Notes under the pieces: generated by a model
Told to the model about the DNA's origin: nothing
The model's database searches: none
The model's input: only the letters and a program-made list of their open reading frames with translations
Source: Macrolepiota albuminosa
Taxonomy: Eukaryota > Basidiomycota > Agaricomycetes > Agaricales > Agaricaceae
NCBI GenBank assembly: GCA_027475525.1
Contig: JAMWFC010000126.1
Coordinates: 434,001 to 498,000 of the forward strand
DNA: 64,000 bases
Reading direction: 5' to 3'
Translations under genes and position numbers: made by a program
Shown: positions 21,418-31,655 of the stretch, piece after piece
How positions within the stretch are numbered: position 1 is the first letter of the stretch
How the letters are laid out: every line of letters starts with the position of its first letter

Positions 21418-23060
21418 GTGGGGCCACCCCCTTTGCACATCTCATGCAGGAAGAAACCCCCACGTTTCAACTGCACACCTTGCTCTCCCTTCTGGAAGAA
21501 CACCTATGAGCAGATACCCCCCCAGAGAAAAAAAACTGAGGAACAGATCTTACAAGAAGTAGTTTCTCCAGAGTACTATGAATTCGCTGACATGTTCTCT
21601 GAAGGAGACGCCAAGGAGATCCCCCCTCATTGTCTCTACAACCGTATGATTGACCTTGAGGAAGAGGCTTCCCTACCCTTTGGCAAGGTATACAACATGT
21701 CAGAAACTGATCTATGTGCCCTCAAGGACTACCTTGACAAAATGCTCAGGAAGGGGTTCAACTGCTCCTTGGCCTCCGCTGCTGGAGCTCCAGTTCTATT
21801 TGCCAAGAAGAAGGACAGCTTGCTCTGACTTTGTGTCAACTACCAGGGACTAATAAGATCACCAAGAAGAATTGCTACCCACTCCTGCTTATCAGCAATC
21901 TGATTGATTGACTCTGCAGCACCAAGGTTTATACAAAAATTGACCTCCACTCCAATTACAATAATGTCCACATTGCCCTGGGACATGAGTGGAAAACCAC
22001 GTTCTGCATGCAGTATGGTCTGTTTGAGTACCTCGTAATGCCTTTTGGAATGACTAACTCCCCTGCCACATTCCAATACTTCATGAATGACATCCTCCAG
22101 AACATGAGTGATGTCTTTGTTATTGTTTACCTAGACAACATCCTCATCTACTCCAACTCGAAAGAAGACCACCAGAAGCATGTCCAGCAAGTTCTTGAAC
22201 GCCTCTGGGAACACAACCTCCATGCCAAACCTGAGAAGTGTTTATTCCACACAGAAGAGGTTGAGTATCTCAGCGTCATAGTATCTCCGAGCAGCATTTG
22301 CATGGACCCCCACAAGGTTGAGGCTATTGTCAACTGGCTGCAACCCTGGAATGACAAGGAAGTACAGTCTTTCTTGGGTTTTGCTAATTTCTACCAGAGG
22401 TTTATAGACAATTACTCTGGTATCACGAAACTCCTCAACCAGCTCACATGCAAGGATGTTGCATGGAACTGGGACAGTAAGTGCCAGAGCATCTTTAACT
22501 TGCTCAAGGAGGCTTTCACAGCCACCCCCATACTCTGGCATTACGACCCTGCCCTCCCAATCATCCTGGAATGCGATGTCTCTGACTATGCCATCGCCAA
22601 GATTCTCTCACAGATGGGACCTGACAGCGGGGAACCCCAGCCAGTTGCCTTCTACACCCAGTCTATGATCAACGCTAAACTCAACTACAACATCTATGAT
22701 AAGGAACTCCTTGCCATCATTGAAGCCTTCAAATAGTGGCAAGCCTACCTCGAGGAGGCCCAGCACCTGATTCAGGTCTACTCAGATCACAACAACCTGC
22801 AATACTTCACCACGACCAAGCGACTTAGTTGACAACAGGCCTGGTGGTCTGAGATCCTCTTGGAATATGACTTCACAATCCAGTACTGCCTGGGACAACT
22901 CAGAGCTAAATCTGATGCCCTCATCTGGCGACCTGACGTCTACCCCAAAAAGTCATTCAAGGCGGAGCACAATGCATTCAATCATTACATGGTGATCCCC
23001 CCTGAACATTTGAATGCAGTACTGATTCTAAATAACAAAGAGACCCTAAGCCAGATCCAC
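21418..23060 (+). pseudogene. pol: Gypsy-1o reverse transcriptase/RNase H with YLDN active site
   Basis: A linker EEQILQEVVSPEYYEFADMF precedes the thumb/finger blocks. The core is [25 protein letters not shown] then VIVYLDNILIYSNS, where the second catalytic Asp of YLDD has become Asn (G-to-A). FLGFANFYQRFIDNYS, RNase H LECDVSDYAIAKIL and IYDKELLAIIEAFK follow, with stops at 22,735 and 22,831. Polymerase activity should be absent. Gypsy-1i retains YLDD at the same place. Confidence 0.87.
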
Positions 23061-23061
23061 T

Positions 23062-24130
23062 GTGCCCCCCAAAACAAGTACTTCACCAACCACGATCTCC
23101 ACAACCCTCTCGATGGGACTGATCTGGACCCTGCCTTCTCCTTGTCTCCTGACAAAAAACTTCTCCTCCAGAATGGTCACATCTACGTTCCGGATCACGC
23201 CTGACTTTGATATAATGTCCTTCACCAACATCATGACCACAAGCTCTGAGGACACCCTGGGATATGTAAGACCCTCCAGCTTGTCTCCTGGACTTACTTT
23301 TGGCCAGGACTGAAAAAGGATGTGACCCACTGCATTTGATTATGCAAACCCTGCCTCTGGGCCAAGGTCCCCTGACACCAGCCCTACAGACTCCTGAAAC
23401 CTTTGCTGGTTGGACGACATTCCTGCTCCTCCATATCTATGGATCACATCATTGAACTCCTGGAATCTGAAAGGTTTGATGCTATTCTTGTTGTTGTGTG
23501 TAGGCTGACCAAACAGGGCATCTTCCTACCCTGCCACACTACAAACACTGCCCCAGACTTTGCCTGGCTATTCCTTGAGCATGTCTTTGCCAAGCATGGA
23601 CTCCCAGATAACATTGTCTCTGACCATGGCCCACTCTTCATGTCCAAGTTCTGGACCTCCCTGTATAAGGCCCTTGAAGTAAAGACTAACCTCTCTACTA
23701 CTTACCACCTGGAAACTGATGGCCAAACTGAAAGGGTCAACCAATCTCTTGAGCAGTACTGGCTGTATGCCAACTACTTGCAGGATAATTGGTGCGCTGA
23801 GCTCCCCCTGGCCAAGTTCACCTACAACAACACGCCGCACTCCACTACCAGGGTATCGCCCTTCTTCACCAACAAAGGGTACTACCCCCGACTGACCCTC
23901 TTGCTCTGGAACATCCCATTGCACGCCACCCATGAAGTCACCCAGAATCTCTGGTCCCTTCACAAGTTCCTCTGGGAAGAGATTGACACTATGAACTAGG
24001 CCTATGTGAAACATGCTGACCAAAAGTGGGAGGACACCTCTAACTGGGCCCCCAGGACAAAGGTATAATTAGACCGACACCACCTCCACACCCGCTGACC
24101 CTCCCCAAAGCTTGATCACAAGCACCTCAG
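23062..24130 (+). pseudogene. pol: Gypsy-1o integrase
   Basis: After the PxxLNAVLIL linker, the zinc-binding portion is present but broken (Cys-to-other changes around 23,340). The core 23,403-23,999 has SMDHIIELL, FDAILVVVCRLTKQGIFLPCH, GLPDNIVSDHGPLFMSKFW and HLETDGQTERVNQSLEQYW, the D,D(35)E core. A TAG at 23,997 interrupts the C-terminal half. Confidence 0.85.
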
Positions 24131-24143
24131 TCTGTTCAGGATC

Positions 24144-24537
24144 TTGAAGAAAGTCTCATCCCACATCTACAAGATCAAACTCCCCCTGGGACTCAAGGGT
24201 CTACACCTGGTCTTTCATGTCTGCCTCCTGAAACAACACCCCCCAGACCCCTTCCCCAAACAACACTCCAAATCCCCTCCCCCAGTTGAGGTCAAGGACA
24301 AATACCACTACAAGGTTGAAGATATCCTTGACTCCTGAAACATCTGTGGACAATTCCACTTCCTTATATGATGGAAGGGATACAGCCTGGAAGATGACAC
24401 CTGAGAGCTATGCCAAAACCTCAAGGGCACACTTGACAAACTCTGGGATTTCCAGCAACAGCACCCAGAAAACGACCTTCCCAGGTGCAGGACTCACAGA
24501 CAGCATTAGTGGGCATAACTCCTGCCTCTGGGTCTAA
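24144..24537 (+). pseudogene. pol: Gypsy-1o integrase C-terminus and decayed chromodomain
   Basis: [26 protein letters not shown] is the conserved integrase tail, followed by [21 protein letters not shown] and remnants of a chromodomain (KGYSLEDDT) broken by TGA and TAG codons. The intact counterpart is at 33,294-33,545. 24,540-24,680 is AT-rich and non-coding, ending in a TATATA run. Confidence 0.75.
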
Positions 24538-24680
24538 TATGGATTCAACTCCCACATATATTCCCCATCATTTTTCACTATTTCTCCTTTCTTACCCGTT
24601 TTAATATTTCTATGTACGACAGGATCTGAGAAGATCCCTTCACTTATAGCCAGTCCCCCTTACACATGCTAATCACTCTC

Positions 24681-25364
24681 CTAAGTCCTGAAGCAACAAG
24701 TATATATATATTTTTTGGTACTAGTACAATATTCTACAGAAAGCACAAACAAGGAACAAACGAGACACGTGAACAAGAAGGGGGCCCCTAATGCTGGACC
24801 TCTGAACCCCCCTCCCTCAGCCAACCTCAGAAGTCCTCCCCAACCCTCCCTTGGACTGTGCTCCTGCAACATCTCCTCCGTCAACTGGTCCCAAGACGGG
24901 AGCTGCTCACCCTCATTCAGGACCTGCTTGAACCATGACCCAGGGGCAGGAACGTTCCTTCGGTAGTGCACAGCCACCATCCTCCCCAATAGGTTGAGGC
25001 CCTGCTTGACCCCAAGATTTGCCAACTCCAGTAGCAACCCCTCCTGTAGGGATGCAAATGCCATGGCTGCCCCATCCAGAAGCAGGCAATGCTCCTGAGC
25101 CCAGCCTGGAGGTGTCAGCACAGATCAAACCAGGAGAGAAGGGACACTCACTCAATGAGGCCATACACACAATCACAATGTCCCAATGCAGAGCCTCTAC
25201 CAGCCCCACCCCCTGCCCCAGCCTGGCCCACAAGGTGTCTAGCTGGACTACTCTTGCCTCCTCCAACTCCTGGAGCACTGCCTCGCAATCCTCCTCCAAC
25301 CCCCTCTGGAGTGCTGCCTCCTCACTTGCCCCCTCCTTGCACTCCCCCTGCTCCTGCTTGGCCC
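24681..25364 (-). pseudogene. Gypsy-1o antisense accessory gene, C-terminal part
   Basis: Minus-strand frame starting at the inner-element junction: KQEQGECKEGASEEAALQ, a coiled coil LEELEEARV...LWARLGQG, then a GT-AG intron of about 50 nt before GWAQEHCLLLDGAAMAFASLQEG and RNVPAPGSWFKQVLNEG. It matches gypsy-1i 32,377-33,050 throughout, including intron position. The N-terminal half lies on the other side of gypsy-1i at 41,215-42,370. Together they form one gene split by the inner element. Convergent with pol. Confidence 0.78.
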
Positions 25365-26076
25365 TGTCAGGTTCCGCTGAGTCGGGGGCTTTCCGGGAAA
25401 GCAATCGTCCTTACAATGCGGACTTGACCCACGAATACTCGGGTGTCTGGAACTCCGGGGCTAGGACTCCGGGGTTCAAGACGTGGACAGGGATAATCCT
25501 GGGAGAGGGAACTTGGTCCGGGGGTTTTGGGTTGCGAGTAACTGGGGGACTCAGGTGGGGGTCGAGTCGTGAATCGGAGGTTCTAAGACAAGACCAAGTT
25601 AGCAAATTAAAGTCGCGAAGTGCGTATCAATCTTAGAGCACGTGAGTATTCAAGCGTACCAGTCAAATAGAGGGCACGCAACAATTCAAGTAACCAAGGG
25701 AAAACAGTGTAAGCAGTGTAATATCAAGACTAACAAATACAACGGGGAACTACGCTATAAGTACTATGGGACCAGGTCTCGGCGTTCCGGGGTGTCTGGG
25801 ATGGGTTCCGGGAGTCATTGAGTAGCGGGCAGGGACTGATACCTGGATCACACGTGTGGGGCACGCAATCAATTGACACGGAGGGAGCTGTGATGTGTGA
25901 TGCACGTGATCTGATCGTTGATTGGGGCTGGTGGCAGCTGATGGCAGTCCTTGATGCGTGTGATGGCGGCATCGGTGGTCGTGATGGCGGGGCGTGTCCT
26001 GTGGGGTCGGAGGGAGGGTCCCGGGTGGTGTTCCGGGGGTGTCCTGGGGTGAGTCTGGAGGGAAGGGGTCGTGACA
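25365..26076 (-). repeat. Gypsy-1i LTR (3' LTR relative to gag-pol)
   Basis: 712 bp, nearly identical to 40,470-41,209. The accessory gene reads away from this LTR, so its promoter is presumably in or near this repeat at 26,077-26,205. Confidence 0.92.
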
Positions 26077-26205
26077 TCACCCTCCCCTCAGCGCCGAGAC
26101 CCTCTGAGGCGCGCGTAGCTGGTGGTCTGGACCGGGGTCCAACCGTGGGATCCTGCACCTAACCTGCCACGTATTGAAAAAAAAAATTTACCATCAAACT
26201 CAACC

Positions 26206-27250
26206 ATGTCGCGTACGCCGACGCATTCCCCGACGCCCCTGCAAACTAACAAAGTCACACCCCTCATGGCTTGGGAAGCCTGGGATGTGCGGTATCGAGC
26301 CTGCCTGGACCGGGAGCACGTGGTGGCGCTCATGCAACAACGTGAGTATTTCCCACGCTGCTCGCTTGTCGTTACTGACCTTTCCTTTTCAGAACAACAC
26401 AACATTACTGCCTCGGAGGCAGGTCCCAGCCGGCTCCCAGAGCCTGTTCCTGATGCAGGTCCTGGGGGTCCTTTGGGGTCAGGCCCCAGTCGTCCCACGC
26501 CCACTTTTGCACGGATGACCGTGCATCCTCCCCGTCCCCTTCCCCCTCCTCGTTCTAGACTGGTCACCCCTCATTTCCATCGCTCTGGGATGGCAGTGGG
26601 GGCCATTTCCGAGGTCCTGGAGACTCAGCACGTTGAGTGGGCCAGCACAACGCAGGAGGCCTTCAAGGGGGCGCTGGTGAGGCCCCAGGGCTTGCCTCCC
26701 CATGCCTGGTGTATCAGCAACGGGCCAGTAAGTGGCTTCGTACCTCCGGTCCCGTGGCTAATCCTTCCTAGTGTCTTCACTGCGCACATTGCTTGTTGAC
26801 ATGTTTGTTTGAGGCCCCGTCTGCCTCGTCCTGGCGCGACACTTCCGTGTGTGAGGCCTGTCGCCTCAATCATGAGTGATGTTCCGTTTCGGGCCTCTGG
26901 AGGGCATATTGCATTTCGCGGGAGCAGGGTTGGCCGTTGGGAGGGATCACCCGGAGGATGGGGGTGGAGGAGAGGGATTGGGTCGTGGGGGCAGCAGCGG
27001 TTCAGGAGGAGGCGCTGGGGGTGGGGCGGGAGGACGGGGGGTTGTCCAGGTGGGCAGCCGGGGCCGGCCCGTGGTCTTGATCACACGCTGGGTGACCCAG
27101 TCTGGTGCCCCAGGGCAGGAGGAACGTGAGGGGCGCCCTGACAAGGGGAAACAGCGGGCGTCGCCTAGCACTTCCCCAGGGCCCTCCAAGAGGGTGCGCT
27201 TGCCCCCGGAGACCCCATCTCTGGTCTCCCACCCACACCTATCCTCAGCG
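26206..27250 (+). CDS. Antisense accessory gene of gypsy-1i, N-terminal exons: six-cysteine (Zn2Cys6-like) protein
   Basis: Exons 26,206-26,341 and 26,393-26,727, then from 26,772; introns of 51 and 44 nt have GTGAGT/GTAAGT donors and CAG/TAG acceptors, and both recur in gypsy-1o. The spliced frame begins MSRTPTHSPTPL and contains WEAWDVRYRACLDREHVVAL and a Pro-rich linker. Residues 158-194 hold CLHCAHCLLTC and CEACRLNHE-x-C, two CX2CX6C triads with a 15-residue linker. That is the cysteine pattern of fungal Zn2Cys6 binuclear clusters, although the usual linker is shorter. Residue 193 is a TGA (26,877) where gypsy-1o has AGG, a single nonsense mutation. Downstream GPSKRVRLPPETP is in another frame, implying an unrecognised intron or a frameshift. 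The PLE interrupts the gene at about 27,250. A nucleic-acid-binding regulator is one inference. Known genes of this exact type are not recalled. Confidence 0.72.
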
Positions 27251-27254
27251 ACAT

Positions 27255-27947
27255 AGTATACCAAACCTAACACTAACTTAACCCTAACCTAACACTAGGT
27301 TTACCTTAACCAGGTTTAATCAACGTGGTTGCTCTGATGAAGGACCCCTATCACAGGGGGAGATACGTTGAGCCCTAAGGGCAATATACGGCTGCCTAAT
27401 CACCAGCACTTCTATGCGCCCGCTTAAACCCTAGGCAAGGTCATCACCGAATAACCGATCGAATCACGGTGCGATCGTTCTCCTTGATTCGGCTAGTATA
27501 ATGCGCGTCTATCACTGACAGTTGATAAGCGCCGAGGCCTTTATCAACAGACATCACTGATAATCACTGATAATCAGTGATAATCACTGATTGATCTGAT
27601 AAATGATAAGGTCTCCCTGACGATTCTGAAGAACAATAGAGTGTGGCAACCTTGTGGCAAACATGAGGCGCTCACAATATGCCATTGGATGGCTATTGTT
27701 CTATTGTTTTCTATTGTTCTTATTGTTCTTATTGTCTTTATTGTCAGCAGTAAGGCCCTGGCTCGGCGCCTGAGGCGTCTGAACTAGGAAACAAGTCAAA
27801 CGTATGCAAATAGGCCTGATGAGACTTATATAAAGTCGAAACTGGTCGGTTGGGAAGTCCCCAGCCAGTTGCCAGCATACGACAACACCTCCAGACCTAC
27901 CATCGCCCTCTCCTTCTCGCTTCGCTCGAAGTCGAGAGGCTCCTCCC
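27255..27947 (+). repeat. PLE 5' terminal repeat (pLTR), intron-less copy
   Basis: 693 bp, colinear with 31,628-32,376 at an offset of 4,429 (4,373 for the first 28 bases). Only one substitution was noticed (T27,399 versus G31,828). It begins with CTAAC-type degenerate telomere-like units (27,264-27,296), carries a hairpin GCCC-TAA-GGGC (27,372-27,382), a stretch of ATAATCACTG units (27,545-27,600) and a pyrimidine-rich TATTGTT repeat (27,703-27,745). Confidence 0.92.
27801..27881 (+). ncRNA. Type I hammerhead ribozyme (5' pLTR)
   Basis: Helix I: CGTATGC (27,801-27,807) with GCATACG (27,875-27,881), then internal loop AAATA/A, then GGC/GCC (27,813-27,815/27,871-27,873). Core CTGATGA 27,816-27,822. 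Helix II GACTT/AAGTC closes loop ATATA (27,823-27,837). Core GAAA 27,838-27,841. Helix III ACTGG/CCAGT (27,841-27,845/27,865-27,869) is capped by an extra TGGG/CCCA pairing. The predicted cleavage follows T27,870. All invariant core nucleotides are present. Hammerheads in PLE terminal repeats are known in other eukaryotes; self-cleavage here is inferred. Confidence 0.93.
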
Positions 27948-27956
27948 TAACCCTAA
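27945..27956. repeat. Two telomere-repeat units (CCCTAA)2 at the pLTR/body junction
   Basis: CCCTAACCCTAA follows the last base shared by the two pLTRs. At the 3' pLTR end the element meets target DNA without it. It fits a former junction with chromosome-end repeats in a tandem PLE array (inference). Confidence 0.7.
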
Positions 27957-27973
27957 GCTTGCGATCTTTCCTC

Positions 27974-29165
27974 ATGTCTCGTACTCAGCATTCTACCCAC
28001 TCCCGGGCTGATACGGCTATGGCCGTGGATCGTGCGCCCGCTTATTCTTCGTCTTCACACTTTGATATTGACGATGACGATCGTGCTGATGCTGCAGCCG
28101 CTGCGTTGGCCCCCAGCGTCGACGATTCGTCGGCACGGTACGCCAAGTACCAAGCAGCTTCGACGTTGTCGGAGCTGCTCGCGGCACTCCCCTCAGAGTA
28201 CCGTGTCCCCCTTCGTGATCCGCTTATGCAGATCCAGGCTGTGGCAAGGAAACTTGTCGCAGCAAGGTCCACCGTTGCTCGGTGGGAGGACCTTGCGTCC
28301 CGGGACGAACTTCCCCCTGCTTTCAAGGGGAAGGCCTCTCCAAGCGTTCAGCTGTCGTCGCTGTTCGCTGGGACTGCCACCGGCCAGAACGATCTGGCCG
28401 ATATTGCTAAGACCGCTGTCACTGGCAATAAGGCTGTGTTTACTGCTGCGCTCGCTGCAAAGCGTCGCGACGTAACGCACCTGGAATCTCTTTTACGTCC
28501 CCAGAATATCTGGGATGGCCTCCATCCCACCATCTCTGCCCGGTGGGAGGCCATCAAAGGTTCAGCTCAACGGCCAATCTTTGCTAGCGACGTAAACGGA
28601 GAGGTTCAACTCTCTGGATGGGTTACGGACCCTGCTGCTCAGCAGGTGTACAACGCCCTCCGAGAGGACTTGGTCCCGATCGGCGTTCGCGCCTGGATCA
28701 TGGTGGAGTCGCAGGAGCTCGCTTCTGCCTCCAAGAAGAAGGCCAAGTCCGCCCTCAAGAACGATGCTGACGTTGAGATGGGCGAGATCACTTCCGACTC
28801 TATTCGGAAAATGGTCTCCTCAGCCGTTAGCAAAGCTCTCGCCGGCAAAGTGAGTACTCCTACCATGACAGGAGCCATTGACCAACAACGAGGAACGTTT
28901 GTTCTTCGTTTCGGTTACGGCCTCTCTGTCTTGGGACAGGTTTCAGATCTATTACTGATCGATACTCTTCTTTTTCTTCAATCCTTAGGGTGGCCCAAAG
29001 AAGAAGTCCGGCACTCGCTCCGCGCCCACCTCTCGAGGTGGCCCCGGTCCTTCATCCTCGAAGACCGGCTCCGGCAAGTCCAAGAAGTCCGGCGCGGTGA
29101 AGAAGTCGAAGAAAGTCAAGTCCTCGACTTCGCAAAAGGCAAGGAAGGGGAAGGGGAAAGCCTGA
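27974..29165 (+). CDS. PLE ORF1 protein, two exons
   Basis: ATG 27,974; exon 1 to 28,849, intron 28,850-28,988 (GTGAGT...branch-like CTGAT...pyrimidines...TAG, 139 nt), exon 2 28,989-29,165, giving 350 residues. The N-terminus is Ser/Asp-rich, then an alpha-helical body (ASTLSELLAALPSEYR, QIQAVARKLVAARSTVARWEDL, ALREDLVPIGVRAWIMVESQEL). After the intron the tail is very basic: GGPKKKSG...KSKKSG..KKSKKVK..KARKGKGKA, suggesting RNA or DNA binding. If the intron is retained the frame also stays open to 29,251. ORF1 proteins of PLEs are poorly conserved, and I recognise no domain. It lies immediately downstream of the telomere-unit junction. Confidence 0.75.
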
Positions 29166-29183
29166 TTCTCAGGCGTGTCATTT

Positions 29184-29291
29184 GTAAGTACGATGACCCC
29201 TCCACATACCCTGACTGGTATCTAACAATACCACGACCATTAGTTACTTGAACATTATTATCTACTGTTCCGCTTAACGTACTATCTGCAG
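29184..29291 (+). other. Predicted intron between PLE ORF1 and RT ORF
   Basis: Donor GTAAGT, branch-like CTTAAC 18 nt before the acceptor, acceptor CTGCAG; 108 nt. Joining 29,183 to 29,292 fuses the frame that runs through retained ORF1 intron 1 (ends ...LILRRVI) in frame with the RT reading (RYRSFVHTSPNV). Spliced intron 1 ends ORF1 at TGA 29,163 instead. Confidence 0.5.
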
Positions 29292-29368
29292 CTCGTTATC
29301 GTAGCTTTGTACATACATCGCCTAATGTAACGTTGCCTGACGACATTCATCTCCATCTAAGCACGGGC

Positions 29369-31477
29369 ATGAACTTCATGTTTCCGACTAAGCTGAATAA
29401 GGACTTAATAAAATCAGCTTGGGAAGACTTTGAAGCACGCCTTACATGGCGTCTTTACTTTGCTTTCAGTCAATATGGAATGGAGTCCGACTATGATCCT
29501 GACTATGAGGTACCGCATGAGCGTAAAGCGAATCTACCTCAACTACCTACATATCTTCAGCGTGGCATTCGCGCAGGGAGGTCTTTTGTTGACCGATCGC
29601 TACTCAGCATCCCTGACCGATCTCCGAAGGGTCCATACTTCTCGCTAGACCCTAAGACGTACCGCCTGAAGAAGTTCTTGATTGACCATGACTACATTGT
29701 CACTGGCACCGACAAGAACCTCGGAATAGCTGTCAGTAGGCGAGACTGGATCATAGAAAAATCGTTAGAACTACTTAACAACCCAGAGGACTATCATATC
29801 CTCAATCCGCTCATAGCTATAAGTAGACTAACTAAAACAGCGACTGACATGCAAGCAATTGCTAAACAGGCGGACAATATTGACCCCGCCGGACAACTGG
29901 GTAAATTTTTCCGACATCTTATACCTACAAGTGTTAAGGGAGTCATCCCTGTGGAGAACTTTAAGATTCCGCAGTTTTACGGTATTCCTAAAATACATAA
30001 AACTCCGGTTAAATTTAGACCAATCATACCGTGTCACTCTGCCATCCAGAACCCAGCCGCTAAATATGTCAGTAAAAGACTTAAACCGATTATTCAATTG
30101 GCGCCTAGTATCATTCACGGAACGAAAGATCTAGCGCAAAAATTAAGCAGACTCTCGTTGCGGCCTGGTCGCCAGTACTTTATTGTCACTGGCGATGTCG
30201 TAGCTTTCTATCCGCACATAGATCTGACACGCGCTAAGACTTATGCCTTAGACGCATATGCAGAACACTATCTTGGACGCGTGATGATCGCAGGTGAGAA
30301 CCTGCGTGAAAGCTTCGGCGACGAACTAATAGATGAATACAAGCTATTCTTCGACTGTCTTCGTGTAGGAAACGAGAATCTTATTGTACAATTTGAGGGT
30401 ACATACTATCACCAACACAGAGGTCTTGCAATGGGTGTTGCGGACTCTCCAGACTTGGCGAACATTTATGGACTGTGCTTTGAGAGGCACTTTGATATCC
30501 TCAACGATGACCGAGTCCCGTTTTACGGTCGTTACATAGATGACTGCCTAGCTATTGTATATGCCTCCAGTGAAGCTGAAGCTATATCAATTGTAAGCAG
30601 AGTTAGATTCTATAACTGTACAATAGAATGGAACGCGTCGGCTTTCTCACAGCCATTTTTGGATATGCTGATTTATCGAGACCATGATAATAAGCTACAG
30701 CATATGCCCTATCGGAAAACGCGTAACCATCATGAAAGAATCCCATGGCACTCCGCCCATCCACTAGATGTCAAGAAAGGCACCTTTTCGGGCGAGATGA
30801 GCAGGATGGCCACCCTCTGTAGTAACTTAGACGTCTACAGGGATGCGGTAGGAGACCTTATTGGGTTGTACCGTGCGCGTGGCTATCCAGATAACTTGGT
30901 TAAAAGCTGGGCTAAATCCCAGTTCACTGAACGATGGAATAATAGGCTCAATGTCAAAGAGCAGCACGATCACGGCGCGTTCGTACTCAAATCTGAGTTT
31001 AACCAAACGTGGGAATTCTTCAATGTCAAAGAACTTGGCAGGATAATAACTAGTAGCTGGCGAATGTGGTTAAACAAAGCCGAACTCGTGACTTGGAAAG
31101 AGCCCGAGCTTCGCCGTACGTTGGATCTAGGCGCTTTGCGCCAAGTGGACCCGGACGTGGCATTGGTAGTTGCAGTGTCACGGCCGCCCCTTGATGATTT
31201 GGTTCTTCTAGTCCCTGACGTCCGGAAATTAGATCTACTAGACAATAGATGGATTACTTCTCATAAGCGTACTCTTAACATTCGAGACTTAACTTTGTCT
31301 TGGAAAAATATTGTCATGCAACGGTTAGCAGAAGCCCAGACTTCACAACCCCAGACAAGGAAGGAGGAAACTCGAAAGCGTGGTCGGAGACAATCCGACG
31401 ATGACATCACGATCTTTCTACATCGACGAAGTCGGTCTCCTCCGGCACCTGGGGCCTGGCGAGCCGCTCCATTCTGA
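29369..31477 (+). CDS. PLE reverse transcriptase (endonuclease-deficient)
   Basis: First ATG 29,369 gives 702 residues; the frame is open upstream to the acceptor at 29,291. Blocks in order: DKNLGIAVSRRDWI (about residue 113), FYGIPKIHKTPVKFRPII (about 203), the catalytic GDVVAFYPHIDL (274, first Asp), HRGLAMGVADSPDLANIYG (350) and FYGRYIDDCLAI (388, YIDD). This is the telomerase-like RT fold of PLEs. The C-terminal region ends in a basic KRGRRQSDDD segment; no GIY-YIG motif is visible, so the enzyme probably primes on existing 3' ends, as Athena/Coprina elements do at telomeres. No stop or frameshift and all catalytic Asp present: potentially active. It would copy element RNA in the nucleus. 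Confidence 0.92.
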   Translation: MNFMFPTKLNKDLIKSAWEDFEARLTWRLYFAFSQYGMESDYDPDYEVPHERKANLPQLPTYLQRGIRAGRSFVDRSLLSIPDRSPKGPYFSLDPKTYRLKKFLIDHDYIVTGTDKNLGIAVSRRDWIIEKSLELLNNPEDYHILNPLIAISRLTKTATDMQAIAKQADNIDPAGQLGKFFRHLIPTSVKGVIPVENFKIPQFYGIPKIHKTPVKFRPIIPCHSAIQNPAAKYVSKRLKPIIQLAPSIIHGTKDLAQKLSRLSLRPGRQYFIVTGDVVAFYPHIDLTRAKTYALDAYAEHYLGRVMIAGENLRESFGDELIDEYKLFFDCLRVGNENLIVQFEGTYYHQHRGLAMGVADSPDLANIYGLCFERHFDILNDDRVPFYGRYIDDCLAIVYASSEAEAISIVSRVRFYNCTIEWNASAFSQPFLDMLIYRDHDNKLQHMPYRKTRNHHERIPWHSAHPLDVKKGTFSGEMSRMATLCSNLDVYRDAVGDLIGLYRARGYPDNLVKSWAKSQFTERWNNRLNVKEQHDHGAFVLKSEFNQTWEFFNVKELGRIITSSWRMWLNKAELVTWKEPELRRTLDLGALRQVDPDVALVVAVSRPPLDDLVLLVPDVRKLDLLDNRWITSHKRTLNIRDLTLSWKNIVMQRLAEAQTSQPQTRKEETRKRGRRQSDDDITIFLHRRSRSPPAPGAWRAAPF

Positions 31478-31655
31478 AAGAAGCGGGTTTCAGTACTCTC
31501 ACCCGGCTAGGGAGGAGTAGACTGCCCAGGACATCGGAATAGCCAACAAGTTCTCTCTTGCCGCCTTACGGTAAGTAGACGTGAACGTTGATATGGTGAG
31601 GACTATGCTAACCTCATCATAGTTGGGAGTATACCAAACCTAACACTAACTTAAC

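Noticed and set aside
27334..27382. CTGATGA at 27,334 with a following stem as a second hammerhead
   Set aside because: No GAAA follows the possible helix II and no helix I partner is present; the real ribozyme core is at 27,816.
27869..27973. Starting ORF1 within the ribozyme
   Set aside because: The frame is open there, but the first ATG is at 27,974 and the preceding codons are untranslated repeat sequence also present after the element's 3' end.
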